From: Blautia hydrogenotrophica DSM 10507
GTDB taxonomy: Bacteria > Bacillota > Clostridia > Lachnospirales > Lachnospiraceae
NCBI RefSeq assembly: GCF_034356035.1
Contig: NZ_CP136423.1
Location: 3,348,001 to 3,412,000 of the forward strand
Length of the DNA: 64,000 bases
Direction of reading: 5' to 3'
In this document: positions 55,167-64,000 of the stretch, one piece after another
Position numbering within the stretch: position 1 is the stretch's first letter
Layout: every line of letters begins with the position of its first letter
Program-made: the position numbers and the translations under genes
The notes under the pieces: generated by a model
What the model was told of the DNA's origin: nothing
What the model saw: only the letters and a program-made list of their open reading frames with translations
The model's database searches: none

Positions 55167-56612
55167 CTAAACCTCTTCCATCGCGTAACGAAAAACGATG
55201 GATTTTACCTGCATCACTTCCTCCAGCACAGAGGAAAGACACTCTCTGCTGTTGCCGCTGTTTTTCTTTCCGCCTCCAAAGGGCAGTTCCACAGCCCGAA
55301 AGCTCCCGGCACCGTTTACAGCCACATGTCCGGCACGAAGCGCGCTCACTACCTTCATAGCTTTCTTTAAATCATTGGTGATTACGCCGCTGCCAAGGCC
55401 ATAGTCTGTGCTCTCCGCAATCTCAATGGCTTCCTCAACGGTGTCAAAACCAATAATCGGATATACCGGACCAAACACCTCCATATCTCTGGCGATGTCC
55501 ATCTCTTTGGTCACATCCACTAAGACCGCCGGTTTTATGGCCGCTCCCTTTCGCTCCCCGCCATAGATCAGTTTTGCCCCCTGCGCGACTGTATGGGCAA
55601 TTTCCTGTTCTACGCCCTTGGCTGCCTCCTCGCTCACCAAGGTTCCCATGGTGGTGCCAGCTTCCAGTGGGTCTCCCATCACCACCTTCTCTAAAACCTC
55701 ATCAATCAGTCTTCTCACGAACTCCTCCTTGCGGGAATTGTGAATGATAAATCTCTTAGACCCGCTGCAGCACTGGCCCGCATTCCTGGTCCGATCCACT
55801 GCCTCCCGCACGGCCAAATCCATGTCCGCATCTTCCAGTACGATAAATGGGTCATTTCCTCCCAGTTCAAATTTATAATCCGTCAGATATTTGGCAGCCG
55901 TCTTTGCAATACTAAGTCCTGCCTGGACACTGCCTGTCATATTCACCTGAGCAATTCTGCTGTCATCCACCAGCCAGTCTCCCACCTTTGAGCCGCTGCC
56001 TGTGACGCACTGGCATGCATCAGCCGGCACTCCTGCTTTTGCCAAAAGCTTACAGACCGTCATGACAGATAGAGGATTGACGCTGGCTGGCTTCGTGATA
56101 ATAGAATTTCCTGCCATCAGCGCCGGACCTGATTTATAAGCCCACAGAGCCAAAGGGAAATTAAAGGGTATGATACATACGATCACTCCCCGGGGCTCAT
56201 AGACTGTCACCTGCAAATCCGTGTCATAGCCTGGCTGTGTTCCCCTAGGCATAGTCTTTCCATAGTGATGCTTCATCACCTCTATCGACCCTTCGAAAAT
56301 ATAACAAAGCTCGTCTACCTCTCCGTAGGAATCCCCAATGGGTTTTCCGGTCTCCATGGTCAACAGTCTCGCCAAGTCCTCTCTCTTCTCTTTGACGAGA
56401 CCGACAAATTTTTTGAGTACCTCCGATTTTTCCCGGATATTCTTTTGATTCCAGGTTTTTTGCCCTTCCACAGCCCAAGTGATACACTCGGTTACATCCT
56501 CCCGTGTGGCCGCCGGAACCGTATCCAGCAATTTTCCATTATATGGATTGACAACCTCAATCACTGCACTGTCCCTGGAATCTCTCTCTTCCCCATGAAT
56601 AAACATTTTCAT
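55167..56612 (-). CDS. Aldehyde dehydrogenase
   Basis: 481 residues. Catalytic cysteine in RTRNAGQCCSGSKRF, general-base glutamate in YKFELGGNDPFIV, NAD-binding FNFPLALWAYKSGPALMAGN. It belongs to the succinate-semialdehyde/glycolaldehyde type. It follows the enolase-superfamily dehydratase by 17 bases and precedes the lyase, so it probably oxidises the aldehyde made by the lyase (glycolaldehyde, lactaldehyde) or a ketoglutarate semialdehyde. Confidence 0.93.
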   Translation of the reverse strand: MKMFIHGEERDSRDSAVIEVVNPYNGKLLDTVPAATREDVTECITWAVEGQKTWNQKNIREKSEVLKKFVGLVKEKREDLARLLTMETGKPIGDSYGEVDELCYIFEGSIEVMKHHYGKTMPRGTQPGYDTDLQVTVYEPRGVIVCIIPFNFPLALWAYKSGPALMAGNSIITKPASVNPLSVMTVCKLLAKAGVPADACQCVTGSGSKVGDWLVDDSRIAQVNMTGSVQAGLSIAKTAAKYLTDYKFELGGNDPFIVLEDADMDLAVREAVDRTRNAGQCCSGSKRFIIHNSRKEEFVRRLIDEVLEKVVMGDPLEAGTTMGTLVSEEAAKGVEQEIAHTVAQGAKLIYGGERKGAAIKPAVLVDVTKEMDIARDMEVFGPVYPIIGFDTVEEAIEIAESTDYGLGSGVITNDLKKAMKVVSALRAGHVAVNGAGSFRAVELPFGGGKKNSGNSRECLSSVLEEVMQVKSIVFRYAMEEV

Positions 56613-56629
56613 CTTTCAGTCCCGCCTTT

Positions 56630-57724
56630 CTATCTCAAAAATTCACTGTTCAGTTCCAAGCCCAATCCCGGCTTATCCGGTATCGTCAAAATCCCTTCTT
56701 CCGGTACTGGAGCGTCTTTAAAGACCATGGCCGTGATATCCTCAAACAAAAACAATCTCTCCAAAAATGCTCCATTGGCAGCAGCGCTCACCAAATGCAT
56801 GTGAATATGCTCCATCGCATGAGGAGCAAAAGCCAGATTCCACGCCTGTGACAGTGCAATCACCTTCAGCATCTCCGTGATGCCGCCGCACCTGGTCACA
56901 TCCATCTGAAGATAATCCACGGCTTCACCTAAGATCAGGTCTCTCGCTCCATACCGTGTGTACTCATGCTCCCCGGTTCCCAGCGGAATATCGGTTCCCT
57001 GGCGGAACCTGCGCAGCCCCGGTATATCATCTGCAAATACCGGTTCCTCAAAAAACAAAATGTCGTACTCTCGAATTTCATTAGCCAGCCGCACCGCATC
57101 CCCACTGTGAAAGGCATTATTGGCATCTACCATGAAGCCGATATCCGGTCCAATCGCCTCTCTAACCTTCCGGCACCTTTGGGTATCTCTTCGGATATTC
57201 CTTCCACCCTCAACGCCCACCTTCAACTTAATCATCTTATAACCGCGTCTTACCATCTCCAAGGCCTCTGCCACCAAGGCATCATCGTCATAGGAGGTCC
57301 AGCCGCCGCTGGCATAAACCGGCACTTTCTTTTTATTTCCTCCAAGCAGGCGATACAGCGGTAAATCCATAATTTTTCCTTTTAAATCCCACAGAGCAAT
57401 ATCCACGGCACTCAGCGCGCAAAAGGACAGCCCCTTTCGTCCTACTCCTCTGGCATAGTGAAACAGCTCTTCCCAGATCTCTTCTGTCTCAAAGGGGTCC
57501 CGACCAATCAGCTTTGGACCATAGTACCTTTCAATCATCTCCTTAATTGCCTCACCCCCTACTTCATGGTAGGTGACACCGATTCCCGTCAGCCCCTGGT
57601 CTGTGTTCACCCGAATAACACACATTCCCACAGTCTCTACTTTTCTGGTAGCGTCCTGAAATCCGGTCTGTACTGGTGATGCTATCAAATCTGCTCTGAC
57701 TTCCCTTATCACATGTCTTATCAT
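56630..57724 (-). CDS. Enolase-superfamily sugar acid dehydratase (mandelate racemase group)
   Basis: 364 residues. KxK catalytic motif in MIKLKVGVEGG, metal ligands in GFMVDANNAF, FFEEPVFADDI and GTGEHEYTRYG, and the general base histidine in AFAPHAMEHIHMHL. This is the mandelate-racemase/galactarate-dehydratase arrangement; the histidine usually gives dehydration of an aldonate to a 2-keto-3-deoxy acid. First gene of the island with GAGGTGG before ATG 57724. Substrate (fuconate, rhamnonate, galactonate or another) is not readable. Confidence 0.9.
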   Translation of the reverse strand: MIRHVIREVRADLIASPVQTGFQDATRKVETVGMCVIRVNTDQGLTGIGVTYHEVGGEAIKEMIERYYGPKLIGRDPFETEEIWEELFHYARGVGRKGLSFCALSAVDIALWDLKGKIMDLPLYRLLGGNKKKVPVYASGGWTSYDDDALVAEALEMVRRGYKMIKLKVGVEGGRNIRRDTQRCRKVREAIGPDIGFMVDANNAFHSGDAVRLANEIREYDILFFEEPVFADDIPGLRRFRQGTDIPLGTGEHEYTRYGARDLILGEAVDYLQMDVTRCGGITEMLKVIALSQAWNLAFAPHAMEHIHMHLVSAAANGAFLERLFLFEDITAMVFKDAPVPEEGILTIPDKPGLGLELNSEFLR

Positions 57725-57759
57725 CTCAGACCACCTCTCACATCTTCTAAATTGTTTTC

Positions 57760-57765
57760 ATTATA
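57760..57765 (-). promoter_or_regulatory. Candidate -10 element of the island
   Basis: Minus-strand TATAAT 36 bases before the dehydratase start, without a recognisable -35. A good -10 with a poor -35 is usual for activator-dependent promoters, and the YesN regulator could supply that. No gene is seen between 57766 and 58045. Confidence 0.4.
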
Positions 57766-57916
57766 ACGGGAAGTCCTCAAAAAACAGATGTGTCTAAATT
57801 ACTTTTCCTTTCAATTTTATGACTCTTTGGGCAGTGCCTCTCTTTCCTGTGTCTTCCTTCAGAAGCTTTTCCTTGTAGCCAGGTTTTCTCTGTGTTAAAA
57901 TAAAGGCACTTCTATT

Positions 57917-57945
57917 CGGCGGTTCCGCCGCAGATTTTTCTTACT
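57917..57945 (+). terminator. GC-rich hairpin with T-run
   Basis: CGGCGG-TT-CCGCCG (57917-57930) followed by CAGATTTTT on the plus strand. It has the shape of a small terminator, although no plus-strand gene lies upstream. It may shield the pseudogene that follows from read-through. Confidence 0.35.
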
Positions 57946-58045
57946 GTTTTTCTAAAATTCTATTTCAATAAAAGAAAGGTCCAAAACCTGCTTCTTTTAT
58001 CCTTTACATCCCCAAACCCTCGTTCTATAATGAAAGGAGAATCCT

Positions 58046-58886
58046 ATGAAACCATTGAAACAATTAAAAGACTTGACTCTGTTAGACCGTTTCCTCTTTT
58101 CAGAGGTTATGGAGAATCCCAAATATCTCGAGACAATCCTGGAGATTATTCTGGGACGGGATGTCCTGCTCCGCTGCCTTCCCCAAACCGAAAAGGAACA
58201 GAGACGTTCTCCTTTGTACCGCCATATCCGCCTGGATGTCTGGGGTCAGGACCTGGAAGGGACCGTCTACGACGTGGAAGTCAAAAGCAAAACACCTTCA
58301 ATCTTTGTAAGAGAAGCCGCTACTACCAAGGACTGATCGACAGCAAGCTCCTGGAACCGGGGCAGGTGGACTTCAACGCGCTGGGCGACACCTACATTAT
58401 CATCATCGCTCCCTTTGATCTATTTGGGGAAGGGCGGTATCAGTATACCTTCGAGATGCGCTGCAAGGAAAACCCGGAAATTTCCCTGGAAGACGGCGCC
58501 GTGCGGATTTTCCTGAACACCCGCGGCCAGAATCCTCAGGACGTAAGCCCGGAGCTGGTGGAACTGCTCTCCTTTATCGAGCACACGAACCAAACTCCCG
58601 CAGATGGCTATGACAGCCCAAAAGTCCGGGAACTTCAGCGGCAGGTATCACAGATCAAGTCCAGTGAAGAAATCGGGGTGAAATTCATGCAGGCTTGGGA
58701 AGAACGTGAGTTGGATAAAAAAGAAGCCCGGGAAGAGGGACGTCTGCTCGGACAGGAAGAAGGCAAATTTCTCCTCTTAAAAAATCAAATCCAAAAAAGC
58801 TCCAAAAGGGCCTCTCCCCAGAGGAGATTGCCAAGGCTTTGGAGGAAGAGCTCTCCACCATTTTAGCTTTGATAAAAGAGCTCTGA
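58046..58886 (+). pseudogene. Rpn/PD-(D/E)XK transposase-like gene, two frameshifts
   Basis: ATG 58046 with GAAAGGAG upstream. Frame 1 reads MKPLKQLKDLTLLDRFLFSE to DVWGQDLEGTVYDVEVKSK, then stops at 58336. A one-base deletion near 58276-58284 explains why QKQNTFNLCKRSRYYQGLID and APFDLFGEGRYQYTFEMRCK continue in another frame. A second shift at the A-run near 58793 is needed for KLQKGLSPEEIAKALEEEL to TGA 58886. Joined, it is a full-length Rpn family recombination-promoting nuclease of the Lachnospiraceae type. The lesions say that it is dead. Confidence 0.88.
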
Positions 58887-59007
58887 TTGTGTCCGCTGCC
58901 TGGTAAAAGGCACTGTGTGCCGGCAACGTGCGTCTGGCACAGCCCGCAGCGGAGTGAGGACCTGCTCCCGCAGGCCTGACAGCCATTTGTGGGCTTATCG
59001 TGTAAAC

Positions 59008-59096
59008 AAAAAGGAGCCGAAGAGGCGGCCCGTGTACCCTCCTCAAAAATAGGGATGAATGTGCAGGGCCGAATGCTCTTTGGTTCCTTTTTTGTG
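59008..59096 (+). ncRNA. Candidate structured RNA with 3' U-run
   Basis: A 17-bp helix (59008-59024 with 59076-59092) with two G-U pairs and no mismatch as plus-strand RNA. Inside is a second helix CGGCCC/GGGCCG (59026-59031, 59066-59071) extended by TGTAC/GTGCA. A T-run follows. On the minus strand the two wobbles become A-C mismatches. No known RNA class recognised; a long terminator or mobile-element relic is the alternative. The rest of 58887-59411 shows no gene. Confidence 0.4.
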
Positions 59097-59411
59097 TCCG
59101 GCCAGGGGGCAGCCCCTTCTGGCTGTCTTACTTTCATTTGCGTGGTTTTCTTTTCTCTAACGGTTCCTCTTCCAATGTCTGCTGTACAGGATGGCTACTC
59201 CTAATCCCGTGGATAGAGCTAACAGGGCTGCCAGACCATCTTATCGTTTCTCAACTCCTCCCAGTACCGTGTGCTTCTAATTTTGGGGAAAGTCTCTGAC
59301 TTACAGAAATGTAAGAAACCTCTTTGAAATGTAAGATAAATCGATGGATACTTTCTCTTGCTTTTTTTATAATGTCTGCTGTGAAAACAAATCAAAATTG
59401 GAGGTTTTTCA

Positions 59412-60271
59412 ATGAACACGATTGCACTGCAAAAGAATCAGACTGCTGGCAAAAAATGGGGATTCTCTTCCTGCTCCCTGAAAATACTGGCACTGTTTCT
59501 CATGACTCTGGATCACATCTATGTTTATCTGGGAGACGCCCTTTTATCCGCCCCTCACATCTTTACTCTGCTTGGCCGAATCTCCGCTCCTCTTTTTCTA
59601 TTCGTCATGGCGGAAGGATTTTCCCATACGCACAATAGACTGTCGTATTTAAAAAGACTCTATATCGCCTCGGTTCTTATGTCCATCGGCAACCTTCTGA
59701 TAAATACCTATCTCCCGCATCCCAAGGGAGCCATGGTTATCAACGGTATGTTTGCGACTCTGTTTGTGACAGGTCTCTACATATGAGGAATTGAATTGTT
59801 AGCGGCCAGTATCCGGCAGAAAAAATGGAAAAAAGCCCTCCTGCCCATGACAATGCTCTTGATGCCAGTATGTTCTGGGATAGCTGTCCTAGAAATTATG
59901 AGCAGTTCGCTTTCCCAATCATTGCCATCTATACTACAGCTTCTACTTATTCTGGCTCCCTCGCCTATTTTTGTGGAAGGTTCTGTTTGCTGGGTAATAT
60001 TAGGAATAGGATTTTATTTTTTCCGAAACCATAAAGTACGACTATCTCTTTTCTATATACTGGTTTCAGCGCTTTTCCTTCTTTCGGCGGCCAGCGAAGG
60101 AATGACCTATGAAAACCTGTTTATTCTCAACGATCAATGGTTTTGATTCTCTCCCTGCCGTTTATGCTCCTGTACAATGGAACGCGGGGGAAAAAGCTGA
60201 AATATTTCTTCTATGTGTACTATCCTCTGCATGTGTATCTGCTAGTTATCCTCGCCAGAGTCCTGGCATAA
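59412..60271 (+). pseudogene. TraX family membrane protein, broken
   Basis: ATG 59412 with GGAGG upstream. LKILALFLMTLDHIYVYLGD, LGRISAPLFLFVMAEGF and YLKRLYIASVLMSIGNLLIN are TraX hallmarks. A TGA at 59784 interrupts the frame, which then continues in frame (ELLAASIRQKKWKKALLPM) to 60146. A frameshift there is needed to reach MVLILSLPFMLLYNGTRGKK and the end at TAA 60271. TraX proteins are membrane acyltransferase-like. Two lesions make it a pseudogene; a base error could explain one but hardly both. Confidence 0.85.
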
Positions 60272-60370
60272 TCTTTGATCTCACATTTCGGATAGCATCG
60301 CGGAAGTAAGATTATGTAGATATCCATGCCAGAATTACTGTCCTGTACAATTCCATGTCCCGCACATGCA

Positions 60371-60408
60371 AAGAGACGCCGCGGCCTCACCGCTGCAGCG
60401 TCTCTTCA
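60371..60408 (-). terminator. Terminator of the GH65/pgmB operon
   Basis: AAGAGACGC (60371-60379) and GCGTCTCTT (60398-60406) with a GC-rich inner part, 40 bases after the pgmB stop on the minus strand. The following T-run is short (TTTGC). Confidence 0.6.
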
Positions 60409-60444
60409 CATGAACATTCCTTAATGTCCGCACTTCTTTTACTT

Positions 60445-61089
60445 CTATAACCTCTCCAAATCCACCCGGTTCAATTCCTCGGTATCCGACACGACTTTTT
60501 CCGCCTCTCCCAATATCCTCTCATCTCCGATGCCGATACACTTCATGCCTCCGGCATGAGCCGCCTGGACGCCTGCCTGAGCGTCTTCCACCACAATACA
60601 TTCCTCACAGGGAACGCCCAAAAGCTGCGCCGCTTTCACGAAGACCTCCGGGTCCGGTTTTGGCCGTTCCACCAGATTTCCATCCACAATCACATCGAAT
60701 TTGGAATCCAAGCCCAGCTTTTCTAAGATCATCCGTCCGCTTTTGCTGGCTGACCCCAGAGCTGTCTGATATCCCTTATTCTTTAATTTTTCCAGAAACT
60801 CCGGGATGCCCGGCAAAATCTCCGACCCGTCGATGGATTCAATCATCTCCAGATAATAGCGGTTCTTCCGGTCCGCCAGCTTTTGCTTCTCTTCTTCAGA
60901 ATATCCGGTGATACCGCCCACTTCCAGTACAATGTTCAAGGACTCCATCCGGCTTACGCCCTTTAACCTCTCATTATGACTGATATCAAAATCAAACCCC
61001 AGCTCCTTTGCCAGCTTCTTCCAGCCCAGATAGTGATACTTCGCCGTGTTGACGACCACTCCGTCCAAATCAAAAATTACTGCTCTCAT
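60445..61089 (-). CDS. pgmB: Beta-phosphoglucomutase
   Basis: 214 residues. HAD motif I FDLDGVVVNTAKYHYLGWK with the two aspartates, the cap loop ERLKGVSRMESLNIVL with the conserved Arg/Ser, ALGSASKSGRMIL (motif II), and VVEDAQAGVQAAHAGGM (motif IV). This cap pattern is specific for beta-phosphoglucomutase. It turns beta-glucose 1-phosphate into glucose 6-phosphate. It overlaps the GH65 phosphorylase gene by four bases, which makes the beta-glucose 1-phosphate. Confidence 0.94.
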   Translation of the reverse strand: MRAVIFDLDGVVVNTAKYHYLGWKKLAKELGFDFDISHNERLKGVSRMESLNIVLEVGGITGYSEEEKQKLADRKNRYYLEMIESIDGSEILPGIPEFLEKLKNKGYQTALGSASKSGRMILEKLGLDSKFDVIVDGNLVERPKPDPEVFVKAAQLLGVPCEECIVVEDAQAGVQAAHAGGMKCIGIGDERILGEAEKVVSDTEELNRVDLERL

Positions 61090-63413
61090 ACTACTTCTTT
61101 CTGCCTCTCCATTTCTAAACTGATAACCGCTTTCAGGCTGTCCTTAAAAAGATACTCCTGCTCTCCTGCCTTCACACGCAACGGGCAAGACAAAAGTTCT
61201 TCCGTGTGCAGTTCCACTGTTTTGTTTGTGACTTTAAATCGGATGTCCTGGCCTGCCACCGTCAGTTGGAACTCCATGGACTGCCATCTGTCCGGAATGT
61301 GGGGCTGTATGTACAAGACATCTCCTTCATAATGTACTCCCGCAAATCCGAAGATCAGGCAGTTCCAGATACCACCCAGGGATGCTGAGTGAATTCCATC
61401 CGTACTGTCATATGGATTGTCATCCAGATCGACTACCAAACATTTATCAAAAAATTCCTCCGCCAAATCCATTGCCCCGATCACCGCACAAGCCTGTGCA
61501 TGGGCACAGTAGCTCAGTGAAGAATCATGAATTGTCCTCTTCTCATAGAACAGGACATTTTTTCTCACATACTCTTCTCCGACAAGATGGGGAAACAGAT
61601 TCAGCAGCATCACCACATCTGCCTGCTTCAGAACCTGCATATTGACGATCTCATCTCTGGAATAATCCAACAGTACTGCCTGCTTAATCTGTGACTTTTT
61701 ATACTTCTCAATATTTTCTAGACAAGGCTTTGACAGGAACGTATCATCCTGGGGAATAATTCCATCCTCCCCAGGAGAAGGTAGATAGATATTCTTTAAA
61801 AAACTCTCCCAGTCTCTCATCCTTCTTTGAAGCTGAAATTTCCTATCCATGGACATATACAACCTTGGATTTTGTTTTTTTAAGTCCTCAGCATAGGCGT
61901 ATGCTATCTTGACACAATAGGCCGCCATATAGTTGGTATACGCATTGTTGTCAATGTGTTCCGTATACTCGTCCGGGCCAATCACATCATAAATTCCAAA
62001 CTTCTCCTTCTTTTCATCCCATCTAGCACAGGTCGCCCAGAACTGCGCCGCCTCAAAAGCCATCTCATAACCATATTGATTCATGAACTCCTGGTCCTTT
62101 GTCGCCTCATAGTACTGATTCAGCGCATAGACGATATCCGCGGTCACATGATACTCCTTGATTCCTGACCAGACCTTGTTGGCCTTACCCGTATAAATGT
62201 TTAAAGCAGCATACAGCGGCGTCTCTTCTTCTCCGGTCTTGGCTGCCTCCCACGGAAACATCGCTCCGGCAAAACCGTAGTCTCTGGCCTTCTTTCTGGC
62301 CCCTTCCAGCCCCAAGTAACGAAATTTCAAAAGATTTCTGGCAGTCTCGGGATAGGTATACAGCAAAGAGGGGAAAAGAAAGATCTCAGTGTCCCAAAAT
62401 ACATGTCCTTTATATCCTTCACCGGTCAGTCCTTTTGCCGCAATACTGCTCTTGTCGGTGTGCCATGGTGTCATACCTTGAATGTGGTACTGGGCAAAAC
62501 GAATCGCTGCTTCTTCCTCCTGACTGATTCCTTCTATTTTTAACCCGGAACGGCTCCAAAAGTCCCGCATCACTCTCTCATGCTTCTGAAACAGAATGTC
62601 ATAGCCGGATTTTGATGCATTGGCGAGAATATTCTCTCTCTCCTTCTGCTTCTCCTCATCCTCCATCTGGTTCATATATGTAATTTTTTCAAACACTGCT
62701 TCTGTTTTTCTATCCACGGCCACGGTCAAAGATTCATAGATTCCCCTTCGACACAGCTTAAAGTCTTTCGTCCTCAACGTTCCGCTCTTCACACTACACT
62801 GTGTGAGAACTGTGACAGAATTGTCCTTCAGCTCTCCTCTCATTTCCATCCTCTCTCTGTCGTACACACGACAGTCCACCTTATTGAAATGAGATACTCC
62901 GCTGTTAGTTTCCTGTCCATTGATTCCCGTCTTTAAGCGAATCTCTCCTGCCTTCTCATCCAAAAAGCTGACTTTAAAGTCCTGGACAAAAAGGTGTCTG
63001 TCATCCCTGGACGCAAAACGCCGGTTCTGGATCTGAATCAGTCTTCCTAAGCTTAACCGAAACTGATAGTTAATCTGTAGCTCTCCTGTCATAAGATCCA
63101 ATTTTCTCTCGCATGAAACCAATTCTGTCCGGTCCGGACAGATCTCCTCCCCGTTGACAATCAATCCCATCCAGGTGACATCCGGACAATTTACAAGCTC
63201 CGTGACCTCGTCTTCATAAGCCCTGTTAAATGCTCCGCTTAAAAACATTCCCCTGTTTTCATTGACCAGGGACAGCGGATGAGCCGCACGGACTCCCATA
63301 TACCCATTGCACTGAGCAAACACAGACTCTGTCTTCAATTCAAAATCTGGTGAAAAACCAGACTCCTTTAGCCACAATCTGCCTTCCTGTCTATCTGTCT
63401 CATAATGAATCAT
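61086..63413 (-). CDS. GH65 glycoside phosphorylase
   Basis: 775 residues, the usual length of GH65. (alpha/alpha)6 barrel signatures KGHVFWDTEIFLFPSLLYTY and GFAGAMFPWEAAKTGEE; the general acid glutamate is in GPDEYTEHIDNNAYTNYMAA; phosphate-site HASLGG-like SASLGGIWNCLIFGFAG. It phosphorolyses an alpha-glucoside disaccharide (maltose, trehalose, kojibiose, nigerose type) with inversion to beta-glucose 1-phosphate. The next gene, pgmB, uses that product. Which linkage is cleaved cannot be told. An oxidoreductase gene precedes it. Confidence 0.94.
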   Translation of the reverse strand: MIHYETDRQEGRLWLKESGFSPDFELKTESVFAQCNGYMGVRAAHPLSLVNENRGMFLSGAFNRAYEDEVTELVNCPDVTWMGLIVNGEEICPDRTELVSCERKLDLMTGELQINYQFRLSLGRLIQIQNRRFASRDDRHLFVQDFKVSFLDEKAGEIRLKTGINGQETNSGVSHFNKVDCRVYDRERMEMRGELKDNSVTVLTQCSVKSGTLRTKDFKLCRRGIYESLTVAVDRKTEAVFEKITYMNQMEDEEKQKERENILANASKSGYDILFQKHERVMRDFWSRSGLKIEGISQEEEAAIRFAQYHIQGMTPWHTDKSSIAAKGLTGEGYKGHVFWDTEIFLFPSLLYTYPETARNLLKFRYLGLEGARKKARDYGFAGAMFPWEAAKTGEEETPLYAALNIYTGKANKVWSGIKEYHVTADIVYALNQYYEATKDQEFMNQYGYEMAFEAAQFWATCARWDEKKEKFGIYDVIGPDEYTEHIDNNAYTNYMAAYCVKIAYAYAEDLKKQNPRLYMSMDRKFQLQRRMRDWESFLKNIYLPSPGEDGIIPQDDTFLSKPCLENIEKYKKSQIKQAVLLDYSRDEIVNMQVLKQADVVMLLNLFPHLVGEEYVRKNVLFYEKRTIHDSSLSYCAHAQACAVIGAMDLAEEFFDKCLVVDLDDNPYDSTDGIHSASLGGIWNCLIFGFAGVHYEGDVLYIQPHIPDRWQSMEFQLTVAGQDIRFKVTNKTVELHTEELLSCPLRVKAGEQEYLFKDSLKAVISLEMERQKEVV

Positions 63414-63489
63414 AAAGCTTTCTCCAATCCTCGTTCAAAGCGGACCTGCCGCTTCAACCACTTAATTTCCCCGCCTCACGGTGCGACTG

Positions 63490-64000
63490 TCAAATCCCTT
63501 CCCGAGACATGACCGGCTCTCCGCTCTCGGCCGACTGATACAGCATGCAGATCAGTTCTTGAATATACGTCCCCTGCCTGGCAGTCACCAACAGCGATTC
63601 CTCTCCCAGACAAGCCTTCACAAAGTTTCTGTCCAAATCTAAATGCCAGTCCCTCATTTCCATAAACGGGTAATCCTTGTCATAAAGCTGTCCATTCTCC
63701 TCACCAAACACTCTCAGTGGAAAGAGATCCGCTCCTTGACAAGACCCATAGAGTTTCACGCTGCGGACATCCTTTTCCGCCCTATTTATCGCAAAGGAGG
63801 TCTGTAGGTTGAGACTGGTTCCATCTGCAAACCGTACAAAACCAAACAGGCTATCCTCCACAGTAAAACGCTCCGTATCCCAGCTTCCCATCAGTCCTGC
63901 TTTGGAACTTTTTCCTAACCGGTCACTGTAGGTAGCACAGACATAAGAAACCTTGGGATATCCCATCAAATAAAGTGCACTGTCCAGCATATGCGCGCCG
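63490..64000 (-). CDS. Gfo/Idh/MocA family oxidoreductase, C-terminal part
   Basis: About 170 residues visible; the start lies beyond the window. The visible frame opens with GAHMLDSALYLMGYP, the conserved H-x-x-D-x-x-x-x-L-x-G motif of this family's C-terminal domain. FADGTSLNLQTSFAINR and VKLYGSCQGADLFPL are the usual beta-sheet strands, and YIQELICMLYQSAESGEPV the closing helix. It oxidises or reduces a sugar or inositol using NAD(P). It precedes the GH65 phosphorylase in the same direction, 76 bases before it. Confidence 0.85.
   Translation of the reverse strand, partial: GAHMLDSALYLMGYPKVSYVCATYSDRLGKSSKAGLMGSWDTERFTVEDSLFGFVRFADGTSLNLQTSFAINRAEKDVRSVKLYGSCQGADLFPLRVFGEENGQLYDKDYPFMEMRDWHLDLDRNFVKACLGEESLLVTARQGTYIQELICMLYQSAESGEPVMSREGI

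Noticed and set aside
57917..57945. Small GC hairpin as a riboswitch
   Set aside because: A six-pair stem with a two-base loop is too small; at best a terminator-like element.

Overview
The window looks like a chromosomal segment of a low-to-mid G+C anaerobic Firmicute, most likely a gut Lachnospiraceae (Blautia/Ruminococcus/Clostridium-like). The basis is strong GGAGG ribosome binding sites, a BglG/LicT-type antiterminator, a DUF5685/J-domain/membrane cluster, YesM/YesN-type two-component proteins, binding-protein sugar transporters without their own ATPase, and a broken Rpn-type element gene. I see no rRNA, tRNA, CRISPR array or intact insertion sequence.

Layout. 1-6657 (minus): one operon of a KduD-like SDR, an MFS transporter, an FGGY kinase, an alkyl-DHAP-synthase-like FAD oxidoreductase and EtfB/EtfA (EtfA cut by the window edge), behind a promoter with a GntR-like operator and a leader terminator. 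7037-11802 (minus): a beta-glucoside operon licT-PTS EIIBCA-6-phospho-beta-glucosidase, led by a recognisable LicT antiterminator site overlapping a terminator. 11976-19305 (minus): housekeeping and accessory genes (membrane protein, J-domain protein, DUF5685, nth, recQ, histidine phosphatase, MATE pump, MarR regulator). 19333-24843 (plus): AEC carrier, FUSC-family protein, a small membrane protein and a two-gene ABC exporter.

24948-33273 (minus): a sugar operon with an iron-ADH-family dehydrogenase, a complete binding protein/permease set, a nagB remnant, a class III aminotransferase, a ROK regulator and an AlsK-like ROK kinase. A perfect 19-bp palindrome at its promoter is a likely ROK operator. 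33676-36677: UDG, a YjbR protein, an AraC regulator, and an XRE regulator overlapping a membrane-anchored partner that appears to share its C-terminal domain.

36905-57724 (minus) is a 21-kb catabolic island. It carries a YesN regulator and YesM kinase (separated by six genes), two zinc dehydrogenases, a binding protein and two permeases, an FGGY kinase, a 2-hydroxyacid dehydrogenase, a ketose-bisphosphate aldolase, a RhaB-like kinase, a tandem class II aldolase-like protein, a mutarotase, a SIS isomerase, a PfkB kinase, a DapA/NanA-like lyase, an aldehyde dehydrogenase and an enolase-superfamily dehydratase. Together they fit both a phosphorylative route (dehydrogenate, phosphorylate, cleave) and a non-phosphorylative aldonate route (dehydrate, cleave, oxidise). 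58046-60271 (plus) is a decaying patch with two pseudogenes (Rpn-type nuclease, TraX family) around a candidate structured RNA. 60445-64000 (minus) holds beta-phosphoglucomutase, a GH65 phosphorylase and the end of a Gfo/Idh/MocA oxidoreductase.

A family of about 150-195 bp multi-hairpin repeats lies in intergenic regions (11476, 20356, 33455, with fragments or relatives at 22519 and 35764). Two copies directly abut terminator U-tracts, and one copy has its hairpin loop inverted.
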